Assembly (NCBI GenBank): GCA_030698225.1
Contig: JAUYNR010000017.1
Span: 1 to 33,374, forward strand
From: Oxalobacteraceae bacterium
GTDB lineage: Bacteria; Pseudomonadota; Gammaproteobacteria; Burkholderiales; Burkholderiaceae_D
Direction of reading: 5' to 3'
DNA: 33,374 bases
The position numbers and the translations under genes are program-made. The notes beneath the pieces were generated by a model. The model was given only the letters and a program-made list of their open reading frames with translations. It ran no database searches and had not been told where the DNA came from. Below, in pieces: positions 1 through 8,167 of the stretch (position 1 is the first letter of the stretch; every line of letters begins with the position of its first letter).

Positions 1-1
1 C

Positions 2-514
2 AAGATGCAAAACACTGGCAGCAGCGATGGCACCTGGCCGCACCCGTACGGCACGACCGCGACCGGATTGCCGTTCCTCGGCGGGCAAATCACAGCGGAA
101 GAATTGAGCCGTGGCGAGATTCGCCATGCGATCGGCATTTCCCTGGTGGAAACCGAGTCTTACACTGTGTTCTCCTGGCCGGCCAAGCGCTCCGACGGAT
201 GGAACCCCGGACTGGTCCCGAATCGCATCCCGCAAGGACTGCGCTTTCGGCTCGACCCCGGCATCAATGTTGACGCGCTGGCGATGAGCACTGCCGGCAA
301 GATCATTGCAAAAGCCGCGCAGAAATATGGTTTCGTCGTATGGGACAAGGCCGGCGCAATCTCGATCCGGGCCCAGAACCCAAAATCCTACACCGCACTC
401 GGACAAACCGACCCGTATAGCGCGCTGTTCGGCGGCAAGCCGTCCTATGCGGTCCTGAACGGATTTCCCTGGGAGCGCCTGCAATTCATGCCAATGGATT
501 ACGGCAAGCCCTGA
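2..514 (+). CDS. C-terminal part of an unrecognised, probably secreted protein (5' end outside window)
   Basis: The reading frame is open to the left edge, so the start lies outside the window and only about 170 C-terminal residues are visible. The ATG at position 5 is probably internal. The segment is rich in Gly, Pro and aromatic residues, has no membrane segment, and contains the stretches WPHPYGTTATGLPFLGG, FRLDPGINVDAL and KIIAKAAQKYGFVVWD. This looks like a compact extracellular domain rather than a cytoplasmic enzyme. I recall similar sequences in secreted soil-bacterial proteins but cannot name the family, and I assign no function. It is followed by a hairpin at 538-578 and then a gene on the opposite strand, so the two genes are convergent. 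Confidence 0.6.
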   Translation, partial: KMQNTGSSDGTWPHPYGTTATGLPFLGGQITAEELSRGEIRHAIGISLVETESYTVFSWPAKRSDGWNPGLVPNRIPQGLRFRLDPGINVDALAMSTAGKIIAKAAQKYGFVVWDKAGAISIRAQNPKSYTALGQTDPYSALFGGKPSYAVLNGFPWERLQFMPMDYGKP

Positions 515-537
515 GTGTCTTTAAATGTCAATTGCAC

Positions 538-578
538 GGAGAACACACTGCAAACATGGAAGCGGTGTGCAGTTCTCC
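538..578. repeat. Hairpin between convergent genes
   Basis: The arms GGAGAAC (538-544) and GTTCTCC (572-578) pair exactly, and the stem continues inward through CACAC/GTGTG with a small bulge. It lies 24 nt after the stop of the first gene and before the convergent VanZ-like gene. There is no T-run on the plus strand, so it is not a classical intrinsic terminator, though it could mark the 3' end of either transcript. Confidence 0.5.
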
Positions 579-658
579 CCGCGCGCCTATCATTGCTGCA
601 TCATTGTCATCGTGGTCGAAACGGCGAGTGAACATCTGGTACCTGAGCGAACAAATTT

Positions 659-1081
659 CTATTTGTCGCTCATCTTTTTGTCGTGCGGAAGCCAATTGCT
701 TAGCGTAAGTATCAACAACAGAAAAACAGTAACGAAACTCGCTGTCACATCAACCGCCCAGTCGTGCACCGCCGCATTCCGGTATGGGAAAAAGCTTTGC
801 ACGAATTCATCGAGGGCACCCATGATGGCAACAATGAGCCATGTCCGAAGTGCATTTCCGCTTGGGCGACCATTGGAGCCAGTAAAAAGAAGGAATGTAA
901 TAATCGAATAGGCGAGGCCATGCAGGACCAGCCCTGATGCGATTTTACCCATATCTGCTCGTGCGTCGGGGATTGATCCCAGTCCGACAATCAAAACGTA
1001 CAGAACAAGGGCTGCACGGAATCTGAACGCTTTATGGGAATCATGAAATATCAAGCGCGTGATGAAGCAATGCATTTTCAT
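659..1081 (-). CDS. VanZ-like family membrane protein
   Basis: This is a small integral membrane protein of about 140 residues with four hydrophobic segments. The stretch MGALDEFVQSFFPYRNAAVHDW carries the VanZ-family signature of an acidic pair followed by Q, F, a basic residue and a conserved D near a membrane segment. VanZ-like proteins are common in proteobacteria, where their role is unknown; the name comes from a teicoplanin-resistance protein and does not imply resistance here. I chose the ATG at 1081. A TTG at 1108 in the same frame would start 2 nt from the moaC stop, but neither start has a convincing Shine-Dalgarno sequence. It follows moaC on the same strand within 28 nt and is probably co-transcribed with it. 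Confidence 0.75.
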   Translation of the reverse strand: MKMHCFITRLIFHDSHKAFRFRAALVLYVLIVGLGSIPDARADMGKIASGLVLHGLAYSIITFLLFTGSNGRPSGNALRTWLIVAIMGALDEFVQSFFPYRNAAVHDWAVDVTASFVTVFLLLILTLSNWLPHDKKMSDK

Positions 1082-1109
1082 CGGTAATCTGTAGTCACAA
1101 GGCCGCAAG

Positions 1110-1616
1110 TTACGTTGCCACCCAGTCCCCCGATTTGCCGCCGTGCTTCTCCAGCACCCGCACGTCAGTCATCACCATCCCGCGATCGACTGCCTTGCAC
1201 ATGTCGTAGATCGTCAGTAGCCCGACCTGGACTGCGGTCAGCGCCTCCATTTCCACCCCAGTCTTGCCGAAGGTTTCCACTTGCGCGCGGCAGTGAATGC
1301 TGGCGGCTGCGGCGTCGATGCTGAACTCGACGGCGACACGGGTCAGCGCCAGCGGGTGGCAGAGCGGGATCAGGTCGCTGGTGCGTTTGGCGGCCATGAT
1401 GGCGGCGATGCGGGCGATGCCGAGCACGTCGCCTTTCTTTGCATTGCCGCTCTGGACGATGGCAAGCGTGGCAGCTTGCATGCGGATGGTGCCGCCGGCG
1501 ACCGCGATGCGGTGGCTTGCATCCTTGGCGCCGACATCGACCATATGGGCCTGACCGGCGCTGTCGAAATGGGTCAGGTGGCTTGGGCCGGCAGGGGTGT
1601 CTGGTGTACGGTTCAT
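1110..1616 (-). CDS. moaC: Cyclic pyranopterin monophosphate synthase MoaC
   Basis: MoaC acts after MoaA in molybdenum cofactor synthesis, converting 3',8-cyclo-7,8-dihydro-GTP to cyclic pyranopterin monophosphate. The 168-residue product matches the family length (about 160). It contains [16 protein letters not shown] near the N-terminus, the [11 protein letters not shown] motif, [22 protein letters not shown] with the active-site lysine, and a C-terminal KHGGKSG. The start is the ATG at 1616. The same frame stays open far upstream (to 3257), but that part is antisense to the protease gene and is not MoaC. The gene is divergent from bepA with about 66 bp between starts. No other moa or moe gene is in the window. 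Confidence 0.95.
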   Translation of the reverse strand: MNRTPDTPAGPSHLTHFDSAGQAHMVDVGAKDASHRIAVAGGTIRMQAATLAIVQSGNAKKGDVLGIARIAAIMAAKRTSDLIPLCHPLALTRVAVEFSIDAAAASIHCRAQVETFGKTGVEMEALTAVQVGLLTIYDMCKAVDRGMVMTDVRVLEKHGGKSGDWVAT

Positions 1617-1682
1617 GAGCGTGGAACGATTGTTGGGAACGGGTATCATAGCATCGTGAAAACCAAACATCATTCCCCGAAT

Positions 1683-3197
1683 ATGAAGCTGCTGCCGCGA
1701 TTGTTGATGCTCGCGGTGATCGCGATCACCTGTGCCGGGCCGCTTGCGCCGCTGCCGGTTGCCGCGCAGGGCTTGCCGGCGCTGGGCGATACCGATAGCG
1801 ATACGCTGTCGCCGCTGATGGAGCGCAAGCTGGGCGAGGAGATCATGCGCGATATCCGGCACAACCCCGATTATCTGGACGACGCGCCGGTACTGGAATA
1901 CCTGAATGCTTTCGGCGCCCATTTGGTTGCGGCGCACCCGGATGCGCGTGGTGAGGCCGATTTTAACTACTTCTTTTTCGCGGTGCGCGATCCCGCGCTG
2001 AATGCGTTTGCCTTGCCGGGCGGCTTTATCGCAGTGCATTCCGCGCTGGTGCTGGCGGCGCAAAACGAGTCGGAACTGGCATCGGTAATGGCGCACGAGA
2101 TCGGCCATGTGGCGCAGCGCCATATTGCCCGTATGCTGGGGCGACAGAAGCAGGACGCGCTGTTGCCGCTGGCGGCGATTTTGCTGGGGGTGCTGGCCGC
2201 CGGCGTCGGCAATGCGGGCGATGCGCCGGCGGCCCTGGTGATGGGCGGCCAGGGACTGGCGCTGCAGCGCCAGTTGAACTTTAGCCGCGAGGCCGAGCGC
2301 GAGGCGGATCGGATCGGCTTGCAGATCCTGCGGGAGGCACAGTTCGATACCAGCGGCATGGTGGCTTTTTTCGGCCGGATGCAAAAGGCGTCGCGCGGGT
2401 ATACGGATGCGGTGCCGGCGTACCTGCGCAGCCATCCGCTGACCACCGAACGAATCGCCGATATCGAAGCGCGGATCCGCGACCAGACGCATACGTCGCG
2501 CCCCGACAGCCTGGCTTTTCACTTGATCCAGGCGCGCTTGCGGGTGTTGCAGGATGGCAGCGCCCAGGGTTTGCGCGAGGCCGGCGAATGGTTCGAAAAA
2601 CAGTTGCTGCAAAAAACGCGGGTGCAAGCCGCCGCCGCCAAATATGGCTTGGCGCTGATCGCGTTGAAGCAGGGCGCGACGACCAGGGCGCAAGCCTTGC
2701 TGGCGGAGGCGCAGGTGGCATCGCTGGCACCGCAGGATGCCATCATGAGCAGCCTGGCAATCGACATCGCGCTGGCGTCCAAGCCCTCGCCGGCAAACGC
2801 GCAACAGGTGGTCAAGCAGGCCGATGCGGCGCGTGCGCGATTCCCGCTGTCGCGCGGGATTGCGCGCCAGTATGCGCGGGCGCTGATCGCGGCGGCGCAG
2901 TTTGATGCAGCGGTGAATTACCTGCGCGACCAGGTGCAACTGTACCGGGCCGAGCCGCAATTGCAGCAAGTGCTGGCCGAGGCTTATGCGGCGCAGGGCA
3001 AGCAGGCGCTGCAGCATATCGCGCTGGCCGAATCGTATGCTTTGAACGGCAGCCTGCCGGATGCGCTGCAACAATTGACGATTGCGCGCCGCGCATCCGA
3101 CGCATCGTTTTACGACCAGGCCATCATCGATGCCCGCGAGCGCGAATTGCAGGCGCGCTGGCGCGATGTGTTGAAGGAGCAGGGCAAGAAGCCGTAG
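1683..3197 (+). CDS. bepA: BepA/YfgC-type M48 metalloprotease with TPR domain
   Basis: This is a periplasmic zinc metalloprotease and chaperone that, in E. coli, handles outer-membrane proteins such as LptD and BamA. The 504-residue product (E. coli BepA has 487) has an N-terminal signal peptide (to about residue 29), the zinc-binding HEIGH at 138-142, and the third ligand in EREAD (Glu205). A hydrophobic stretch lies between these (161-180), and the C-terminal half (about 270-500) is alpha-helical and TPR-like. Start: ATG 1683 gives a clean signal peptide; GTG 1656 in the same frame is possible, and neither has a strong ribosome-binding site. The TAG stop (3195-3197) lies inside the left arm of an inverted repeat. 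The gene is convergent with the hypothetical gene ending at 3270. Confidence 0.92.
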   Translation: MKLLPRLLMLAVIAITCAGPLAPLPVAAQGLPALGDTDSDTLSPLMERKLGEEIMRDIRHNPDYLDDAPVLEYLNAFGAHLVAAHPDARGEADFNYFFFAVRDPALNAFALPGGFIAVHSALVLAAQNESELASVMAHEIGHVAQRHIARMLGRQKQDALLPLAAILLGVLAAGVGNAGDAPAALVMGGQGLALQRQLNFSREAEREADRIGLQILREAQFDTSGMVAFFGRMQKASRGYTDAVPAYLRSHPLTTERIADIEARIRDQTHTSRPDSLAFHLIQARLRVLQDGSAQGLREAGEWFEKQLLQKTRVQAAAAKYGLALIALKQGATTRAQALLAEAQVASLAPQDAIMSSLAIDIALASKPSPANAQQVVKQADAARARFPLSRGIARQYARALIAAAQFDAAVNYLRDQVQLYRAEPQLQQVLAEAYAAQGKQALQHIALAESYALNGSLPDALQQLTIARRASDASFYDQAIIDARERELQARWRDVLKEQGKKP

Positions 3198-3266
3198 GGT
3201 GGGTGCAACCCGCCGCACTATCGGCAACACATTTTTTCGATTCGACGCGGGATGCACCCGCCCTAC
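3194..3266. repeat. Inverted repeat of 20-nt arms between convergent genes
   Basis: The left arm (3194-3213, starting GTAGGGTGGGTGC) and right arm (3247-3266, ending GCACCCGCCCTAC) are inverted copies with two mismatches, separated by 33 nt containing a six-T run. The TAG of the left arm is the stop codon of bepA. GTAGGGTGGGTGC-type repeats are, to my knowledge, common dispersed intergenic elements in beta-proteobacteria. Its place between two converging genes suggests a bidirectional transcript end. Confidence 0.7.
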
Positions 3267-3269
3267 TTA

Positions 3270-3872
3270 CTAGTCTGGCTGCGGCGCGCAGACGAAGCCG
3301 AAGTGTTCGGCCAGCGCAGCCTGCGCAATGCGCTGCAGCGGCAACTGCCGATCGCCGTGCAGCAGCTGCAGTTGCTGCGATTCGGTGCCGGGCTGTTGGT
3401 CGATCCAGGCCAGCAATGCAGTGTCGTTTACTGCCATGTCGTCGATGCGCAATTGTTCAATGCATTGGGCCAGATCGCGGTCGTCCAGCGCGGCGATTTT
3501 TCCGCTGCCGCGTAGTATCAGGCGCGCGCTATCGGTCAGCCAGACCGCGTCGATGCTGTCCATCGGCTCGTCGGTTTGGGTAATGAAGCCGAGCAGCGGA
3601 TCGCTGCGCACGATGTAAGGCGTCAGCTCCAGGTTCACATACACCCGTTGCGGCCCGTTCTGGAAGAACCAGCGGCCGCGTTCGTCCGCCAGGTAATTGC
3701 GGCGGATGAAGCCGAGCAAGGCTGGATGCACGATCCGCTCGCCGGCCGCGTGCTGCTGTTGCGCGCGCTCATCGCGCATGCGCCAGGCGCCGCGTGCATC
3801 CAGCGCCAGCCAGCCATAGCAATGCGGCACATTGGGCCATTTGGCGATTGCCTGTTTGACGATTTGATCCAT
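3270..3872 (-). CDS. Conserved hypothetical protein (DUF-type, soluble)
   Basis: This is a soluble protein of about 200 residues with no signal peptide or membrane segment. The N-terminus (MDQIVKQAIAKWPNVPHCYGWLALD) and the central WFFQNGPQRVYVNLE are typical of an uncharacterised family I recall from beta-proteobacteria; I will not give a DUF number because I am unsure of it. The start at ATG 3872 is supported by a GGAA Shine-Dalgarno about 9 nt upstream, whereas the longer frame to 3923 lacks one. The gene is convergent with bepA and follows the YheT-type hydrolase gene on the same strand, but a copy of the 58-nt element (3893-3951) sits directly upstream. No function can be inferred. Confidence 0.75.
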   Translation of the reverse strand: MDQIVKQAIAKWPNVPHCYGWLALDARGAWRMRDERAQQQHAAGERIVHPALLGFIRRNYLADERGRWFFQNGPQRVYVNLELTPYIVRSDPLLGFITQTDEPMDSIDAVWLTDSARLILRGSGKIAALDDRDLAQCIEQLRIDDMAVNDTALLAWIDQQPGTESQQLQLLHGDRQLPLQRIAQAALAEHFGFVCAPQPD

Positions 3873-3892
3873 GTTCGTATTCCAAATAATGT

Positions 3893-3951
3893 TGAGTATG
3901 CTGAAAAATACCGCATTATCCACAATGATTCATTGCGGATTAATTTTATAC
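3893..3951 (-). repeat. 58-nt element family, copy D (59 nt)
   Basis: Read on the minus strand this begins GTATAAAATTAATCCGCAATG and ends in ATACTC. It shares ATCCGCAATGAA with copy C (9407-9464). It contains a strong internal hairpin, CCGCAATGA paired with TCATTGTGG. It lies 20 nt upstream of the start codon at 3872. It is the most divergent copy (59 nt, last base A). A partial head sequence in the opposite direction, GTATATATTTGCAGCC, follows at about 3960. Confidence 0.6.
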
Positions 3952-4000
3952 AGCACTCTGTATATATTTGCAGCCGGGGCTGCGAAGGTTGCCGTGATGC

Positions 4001-4957
4001 TCAGGCAGTTCCATCCAGGAAGCTCAGCATCCTGTGCGGCAGCCAGTCGATGTTGCCGGGCATTGCGCCAGTGGCAAAGCCGATGTGGCCACCCTGTTCA
4101 GGATAGTCCAGTACCACCGCCGGCGCTGCCCGATGCGGCAGATGCTGGGCCGGCAGGAAAGGGTCGTTGCGGGCGTTGAGCACCAGCGTGGGCAGCGTGA
4201 TGTCGCCCAGCACATGGGTGGCGCTGGCGCGATTCCAGTAATCGTCGGTGTCGCGATAGCCGTGCAGGGGCGCAGTGACGATATTGTCGAAGTCGTACAG
4301 GGTGCGGGCCTGCAGCATCTGCTCGCGGTCGAACAGGCCCGGGTATTGCTGCAGTTTTTGCAGGCATTTCGACTTCATGGTTTTCAGGAACATGCGCGTG
4401 TAGATACGGTTGATGCCGTGCGCCAGCGCTGCACCGCCCTGCGCCAGGTCGAGCGGCGCGGACACCGCACAGGCGGCATCGATGATTTCGGCCTCATGTT
4501 GCGATTCGCCCAGCCAGCGCAGCAGCACATTGCCGCCCAGCGATGCGCCGGCCGCATAGAAGCGGCTGGCGTGCGTAATTTCGGCGCGCAGGCGGCGGAT
4601 GATCCAGTCCAGTTCCAGCGTGTCGCCCGAATGGTAGAAGCGCGGCGCCCGGTTGGGTTCGCCCGAGCAGCCGCGAAAGTGCGGCACCGCACCTGACCAG
4701 CCGCGCGCTGCGATCTGCGACATCAGCGCGCGCGCATAGTGGCTGTCGGACGAGCCTTCGAGTCCGTGGAATAGCACTACGAACGGCCGGCCGGCCAAGC
4801 CGTCGACGAAATCGATATCGATGAAGTCGCCGTCGGGCGCAGCCCAGCGCTGGCGACGGTAAGTCACCGGCGGCTTGGCGATGCAGGTCGCCGGATAGAT
4901 GGTTTGCAGGTGGCCGTTCGGCAACCATGGTGGCGCGGCGTATTTCATAAAAATCAT
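4001..4957 (-). CDS. YheT-type alpha/beta-hydrolase
   Basis: This is a predicted serine hydrolase of the YheT/EMB8 branch of the alpha/beta-hydrolase fold; the natural substrate of this branch is not established. The 318-residue protein opens with the branch-typical PPWLPNGHLQTI and has the oxyanion-loop motif HGLEGSS. The nucleophile elbow is GASLGG, the acid is in LNARNDPFLP, and the catalytic histidine is in GGHIGF. All triad residues are present, so it should be active. The start may be ATG 4957 or ATG 4948; neither has a clear ribosome-binding site. It follows the SnoaL-like gene (stop at 5022) on the same strand with a 64-nt gap. No other lipid-metabolism genes are adjacent. Confidence 0.88.
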   Translation of the reverse strand: MIFMKYAAPPWLPNGHLQTIYPATCIAKPPVTYRRQRWAAPDGDFIDIDFVDGLAGRPFVVLFHGLEGSSDSHYARALMSQIAARGWSGAVPHFRGCSGEPNRAPRFYHSGDTLELDWIIRRLRAEITHASRFYAAGASLGGNVLLRWLGESQHEAEIIDAACAVSAPLDLAQGGAALAHGINRIYTRMFLKTMKSKCLQKLQQYPGLFDREQMLQARTLYDFDNIVTAPLHGYRDTDDYWNRASATHVLGDITLPTLVLNARNDPFLPAQHLPHRAAPAVVLDYPEQGGHIGFATGAMPGNIDWLPHRMLSFLDGTA

Positions 4958-5021
4958 TTTGTGCCGATTACCGCACCGCTATCTGAGCCAGCGCAACAAT
5001 GGTGCGCGCAGGTGAGCGCAA

Positions 5022-5453
5022 TCAGTGCAGCAGCGCCGGATTGAGCGGTTCGGCCGGCGCCTGGCCGGAGGCGATCGAGGTGTGGTGGGTGACGATGCGC
5101 CAGCCTTGTGCAGTCTTGATGAAGACGTTGGTGGCTACGATGTGGATGTCTTGCCGGTCGCGTGGTGTGCGCTGGACTTCTTCGACGATGTTGTGCACCG
5201 CGCTGGTCAGGCTGTGGCTGGCATGCAGTTGCACCGGGCGGATATGCACGTTGCCACGCTCGAAAATCGCCGCCCACGACTGCCGGATCGCGTCATGGCC
5301 GACCAGCCGCGGCGCGCCCGGATGAATGCAGACGATCTCATCATCTTCCGCCCAGAGCGCCATCAAGGCATCCAGATCGGATCGGGCCAGCGCATCGTAG
5401 AACGCGGCTTCGGCCTGTTGCGCTGTATTGTACAAGTGCTTTTTACGTGCCAT
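5022..5453 (-). CDS. SnoaL-like / NTF2-fold protein
   Basis: This 143-residue protein shows the nuclear-transport-factor-2 (SnoaL-like, DUF4440-type) pattern. An N-terminal helix (EAAFYDALARSDLDALMALW) is followed by D-D-E in AEDDEIVCIHPG, then LVGHDAIRQSWAAIF, and a C-terminal beta-sheet ending in GWRIVTHHTS. Such cone-shaped folds bind small ligands or act as isomerases or dehydratases, and most members of this subgroup have no known role. The start at ATG 5453 has GGAA upstream. A 58-nt element (5486-5543) lies just upstream, between this gene and the zinc-finger gene. I infer no specific function. Confidence 0.82.
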   Translation of the reverse strand: MARKKHLYNTAQQAEAAFYDALARSDLDALMALWAEDDEIVCIHPGAPRLVGHDAIRQSWAAIFERGNVHIRPVQLHASHSLTSAVHNIVEEVQRTPRDRQDIHIVATNVFIKTAQGWRIVTHHTSIASGQAPAEPLNPALLH

Positions 5454-5485
5454 GAGGGTTCCGATCCGTGCAGTGATTCTGCGGA

Positions 5486-5543
5486 GTATATTTCATGCCG
5501 CTTTAAAATAATGCGGAAATGCCGATGTTTTTTAATATACTCC
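5486..5543 (+). repeat. 58-nt element family, copy A
   Basis: It begins GTATATTTCATGCCGC, has a central TAATGCGGAAATG, and ends AATATACTCC. The first five bases together with 5483-5492 form a perfect 10-nt inverted repeat (GGAGTATATT / AATATACTCC) with the far end. It lies between two minus-strand genes, 32 nt upstream of the start at 5453 and 18 nt from the zinc-finger gene stop. Confidence 0.75.
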
Positions 5544-5561
5544 ATTGGTAACTGCGAAGGA

Positions 5562-5774
5562 TCAATGGCCCTTGATGATGCTGCCCGGCTTGAGCCGATA
5601 TACGGTGCCGCAATACGGGCAAGTGGCGCTGCCGCCATGCGACAGGTCGAGGAAGATGCGCGGATGGGACGACCAGAGCGGCATCGCTATGTTCGGGCAA
5701 TGCGCGGGTAAATCCTTGCCGTCGAGCTCTACGATTGCGGCGGCTTGTGCTGTTTTTGCTGTTGTTGCTTGCAT
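5562..5774 (-). CDS. Small CHCC zinc-finger protein (NDUFS6/zf-CHCC type)
   Basis: This 70-residue protein contains the zinc-ribbon pattern LPAHCPN, then an SHPRIFLDL segment, then ATCPYCGTVY. That gives a Cys, a His and a C-x-x-C, as in the zf-CHCC family related to complex I subunit NDUFS6. Small members like this are common next to ilvE in Burkholderiales. The start at ATG 5774 is preceded by GGAGA; the longer frame to 5837 would run into the repeat region. It lies 80 nt downstream of ilvE on the same strand and is probably in its transcript, although a repeat arm (5829-5847) lies between them. It is presumably a cytoplasmic zinc-binding protein of unknown role. Confidence 0.88.
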   Translation of the reverse strand: MQATTAKTAQAAAIVELDGKDLPAHCPNIAMPLWSSHPRIFLDLSHGGSATCPYCGTVYRLKPGSIIKGH

Positions 5775-5828
5775 GTGATTCTCCGTTGCATGGGCGGCTT
5801 TGCAACCGCCCAAAATTGATTGTGAGTT

Positions 5829-5847
5829 TGCAGGCACGGAGGCCTGC
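5829..5847. repeat. Single arm of the palindromic repeat, after the ilvE stop
   Basis: This 19-nt sequence (TGCAGGCACGGAGGCCTGC) is identical to one arm of the 52-nt palindrome in the purE-purC gap. In both places, read in the direction of the gene, the repeat follows the TAA stop through TAGTAG. Only one arm is present here, so it cannot form the long hairpin. Confidence 0.75.
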
Positions 5848-5854
5848 TCTACTA

Positions 5855-6775
5855 TTACACCAGCGTCAGCCAGTGCTGATATTGCGGCGCGCGGCCGGCG
5901 ACCACTTCAAAAAACAGCGCCTGCAGTTTTTCGGTGATCGGGCCGCGCTGGCCGGCGCCGATCTGGCGGTTGTCGAGTTCGCGGATCGGCGTGACTTCGG
6001 CTGCGGTGCCGGTGAAGAAGGCTTCGTCGCAGCAATACATCTCGTCGCGCGTAATGCGCTTTTCGATCACTTCGATGCCGAGGTCGCGCGCCATCGTCAG
6101 CACCGCGTCGCGCGTGATGCCGTCCAGGCAGGATGCCAGGTCGGGCGTGTACAGTTTGCCGTTCTTGACGATGAAGACGTTCTCGCCGGAGCCTTCGGAG
6201 ACATAGCCGTCGGTGTCGAGCAGCAAGGCTTCGTCGTAGCCGTCGGTCAGCGCTTCCTGGTTAGCCAGGATCGAGTTGATGTAATAGCCGGAAGCCTTGG
6301 CGCGCACCATCGAGACATTGACATGGTGGCGGGTGAAGGACGAAGTCTTGACGCGGATGCCCTTCGCGATGCCTTCTTCGCCCAGATATGCGCCCCACGG
6401 CCAGGCTGCGATCGCGGTGTGGATGGTATTGCCTTTGGCGGAGATGCCGAGCTTTTCGGAGCCGACCCAGACCAGCGGACGCAGGTAGCAGGATTCGAGC
6501 CGGTTTTCGCGCACCACCTGTTTTTGCGCTTCGATCAGGGTTTCCAGGTCGTAGGGCACCACCATCTGGAAAATCTTGGCGGAGTTCAGCAGCCGCTGGG
6601 TGTGCTCTTTCAGCCGGAAAATCGCAGTCCCTTGCGCGGTATGGTAGGCGCGCACGCCTTCGAATACGGCCATGCCGTAATGCAGCGAGTGCGTCAGCAC
6701 GTGGATCTTGGCATCGCGCCACTCGATCAGTGTGCCGTCCTGCCAAATCTTTCCGTCGCGGTCGTCCATGGACAT
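5855..6775 (-). CDS. ilvE: Branched-chain amino acid aminotransferase IlvE
   Basis: This PLP-dependent transaminase carries out the last step of valine, leucine and isoleucine synthesis and the first step of their breakdown. The product is 306 residues (E. coli 309). Visible motifs are HSLHYGMAVFEGVRAY at 29-44, the PLP lysine Lys160 in RAKASGYY, ALLLDTDGYVSEGSGEN, and the fold-type IV end region with the glycine-rich FFTGTAAEVTPI. The start at ATG 6775 follows a GGGGGGAT ribosome-binding site; ATG 6769 is an in-frame alternative. It is divergent from azlCD with about 207 bp between starts, so the genes for making and for exporting branched-chain amino acids share one control region. It is followed by the zinc-finger gene. 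Confidence 0.96.
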   Translation of the reverse strand: MSMDDRDGKIWQDGTLIEWRDAKIHVLTHSLHYGMAVFEGVRAYHTAQGTAIFRLKEHTQRLLNSAKIFQMVVPYDLETLIEAQKQVVRENRLESCYLRPLVWVGSEKLGISAKGNTIHTAIAAWPWGAYLGEEGIAKGIRVKTSSFTRHHVNVSMVRAKASGYYINSILANQEALTDGYDEALLLDTDGYVSEGSGENVFIVKNGKLYTPDLASCLDGITRDAVLTMARDLGIEVIEKRITRDEMYCCDEAFFTGTAAEVTPIRELDNRQIGAGQRGPITEKLQALFFEVVAGRAPQYQHWLTLV

Positions 6776-6982
6776 GGCGAAATCCCCCCAAAAGGTCAAA
6801 GCAATCAAAAGTAACCAGAACAAACCGCGATTTTAACGGATTCGGGCAGCCCGGAAGGTTCCTCGGTAGAATGGAGCGTTAAATTTTTGATGCCATCTGC
6901 GCAAGTTGTTGGGCTGAAGTGCTTCTGTAAAACAATCAGGTCGATGCCTGCCGGCATTTTCGAATAAGGTGAAAAAAGCAGT

Positions 6983-7747
6983 ATGCAAGCGACCGACAGT
7001 AAAGCCCCGGACTCGATCTCCGCCGATGAAAATCGGGCAGCCCGTGCCGCTGAAAAATCGGCATTCAGCGAGGGACTCAAATTATCCGCAGCCACCATGC
7101 CCGGCATCCTGGCATGGGGCCTGGTATCCGGCATGGCGATGGTCAAGTCCGGCCTGACCCTGTGGCAGGCGCTGGGAATGACGTTTCTGGTGTTCGCCGG
7201 TTCCGCGCAACTGGCTGCGCTGCCATTGATGATGGCCAATGCGCCGGTCATGGTGGTATTCGCGACCGCACTGGTGGTGAATTTGCGCTTTGTCATTTTT
7301 GGCGCAGCGCTCGGCCCGCATTTCTCGCATCTGTCCTGGTACCGGCGCATCTGGTACGGCTATTTCAATGCCGACATCACGATGGCGTTCTTTCCGCGCC
7401 GCTTTCCGGCCGAGACCTTGTACCAGCCGCAGGGCAAGGTCGGTTTCTTTGCCGGTCTGTGCTATCCGAACTGGTGCGCATGGCAGGTTGGCGCGGTGGC
7501 CGGCATCCTGCTGGCAAGTCAAATTCCGGAGAGCTGGGGCGTCGGTTTTGCCGGTACCCTGGCCTTGCTGGCGATCATGATTCCATTGATCATCAACGTG
7601 GCAGCGCTGGGCGGAGTGGTGGTCGCAAGCATCGTCGCGGTGGCTGCCACCGGCCTGCCTTATCGGCTGGGATTGTTGCTGGCCGTGGTGCTCGGCATGG
7701 TGGTCGCGATGCTGATTGATGCATTTCTCGGAAAGAAAAAAGCATGA
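6983..7747 (+). CDS. azlC: AzlC family branched-chain amino acid exporter, large subunit
   Basis: AzlC is the larger membrane subunit of the AzlCD exporter (LIV-E class), which confers 4-azaleucine resistance in Bacillus and exports branched-chain amino acids. The 254-residue protein has a hydrophilic N-terminus of about 30 residues, then several membrane segments. It carries the family pattern GMTFLVFAGSAQLAALPLM, VNLRFVIFGAALGPH and a C-terminal hydrophobic half. A weak AAGGTGA site precedes the ATG at 6983. The stop overlaps the start of azlD by the ATGA arrangement, so the two subunits are translationally coupled. Its head-to-head position with ilvE supports a role in branched-chain amino acid balance. 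Confidence 0.92.
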   Translation: MQATDSKAPDSISADENRAARAAEKSAFSEGLKLSAATMPGILAWGLVSGMAMVKSGLTLWQALGMTFLVFAGSAQLAALPLMMANAPVMVVFATALVVNLRFVIFGAALGPHFSHLSWYRRIWYGYFNADITMAFFPRRFPAETLYQPQGKVGFFAGLCYPNWCAWQVGAVAGILLASQIPESWGVGFAGTLALLAIMIPLIINVAALGGVVVASIVAVAATGLPYRLGLLLAVVLGMVVAMLIDAFLGKKKA

Positions 7748-8067
7748 ACGACTCTGACACCTGGATCACCATCATCTTGTTGACCGTTGCCACGATCTTG
7801 ACGCGCAGTTCGTTCTTTCTGCTCGGTAATGCAGTCAAGTTTCCACCCGCAGTCCAGCATGCGTTGCGCTACGCGCCGGCGGCAGCGCTGGCCGCCATTG
7901 TGGTGCCGGATCTGCTGCTGTCGGGCGGCGCGGTGACTGTCTCGCTGGCCAATCCGAAGTTGCTGGCAGGCATCGGTGCCGCGGTGTTTTTTGTTGCGAC
8001 CGGCCGCCTGCTGGGAACGATTGTGGTTGGCATGGGTCTGTTTACGCTGATACGTTTGCTGTTCTAG
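7744..8067 (+). CDS. azlD: AzlD family branched-chain amino acid exporter, small subunit
   Basis: This is the small partner of AzlC, 107 residues with four predicted membrane segments. The N-terminus ([19 protein letters not shown]) and the central [23 protein letters not shown] are typical of AzlD. Its ATG overlaps the azlC stop, and it ends about 100 nt before pgk. AzlD is required with AzlC for export in characterised systems. No third gene is linked. Confidence 0.92.
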   Translation: MNDSDTWITIILLTVATILTRSSFFLLGNAVKFPPAVQHALRYAPAAALAAIVVPDLLLSGGAVTVSLANPKLLAGIGAAVFFVATGRLLGTIVVGMGLFTLIRLLF

Positions 8068-8167
8068 CAGGACTCGCAAGCAGTTTCCATGCCCTTGCTG
8101 CGCAGTCCGGACGCCGGATGCCTGGGGTAAAATAGCAACTTTTCCTCCAATAAATATCAGGGCAGAC

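Noticed and set aside
525..911. 128-codon plus-strand frame after the first gene
   Set aside because: It runs antisense through the VanZ-like gene, which has a family signature; no ribosome-binding site and no recognisable domain.
1617..3257. Long minus-strand extension (about 547 codons) upstream of and in frame with moaC
   Set aside because: It is antisense to bepA, which has a complete metalloprotease motif set; the extension is Arg/Gln-rich with no domain, and MoaC starts naturally at 1616.
5486..5543. The 58-nt element as a classical MITE with target-site duplications
   Set aside because: Only copy A has good terminal inverted repeats, and I see no matching target duplications around any copy.
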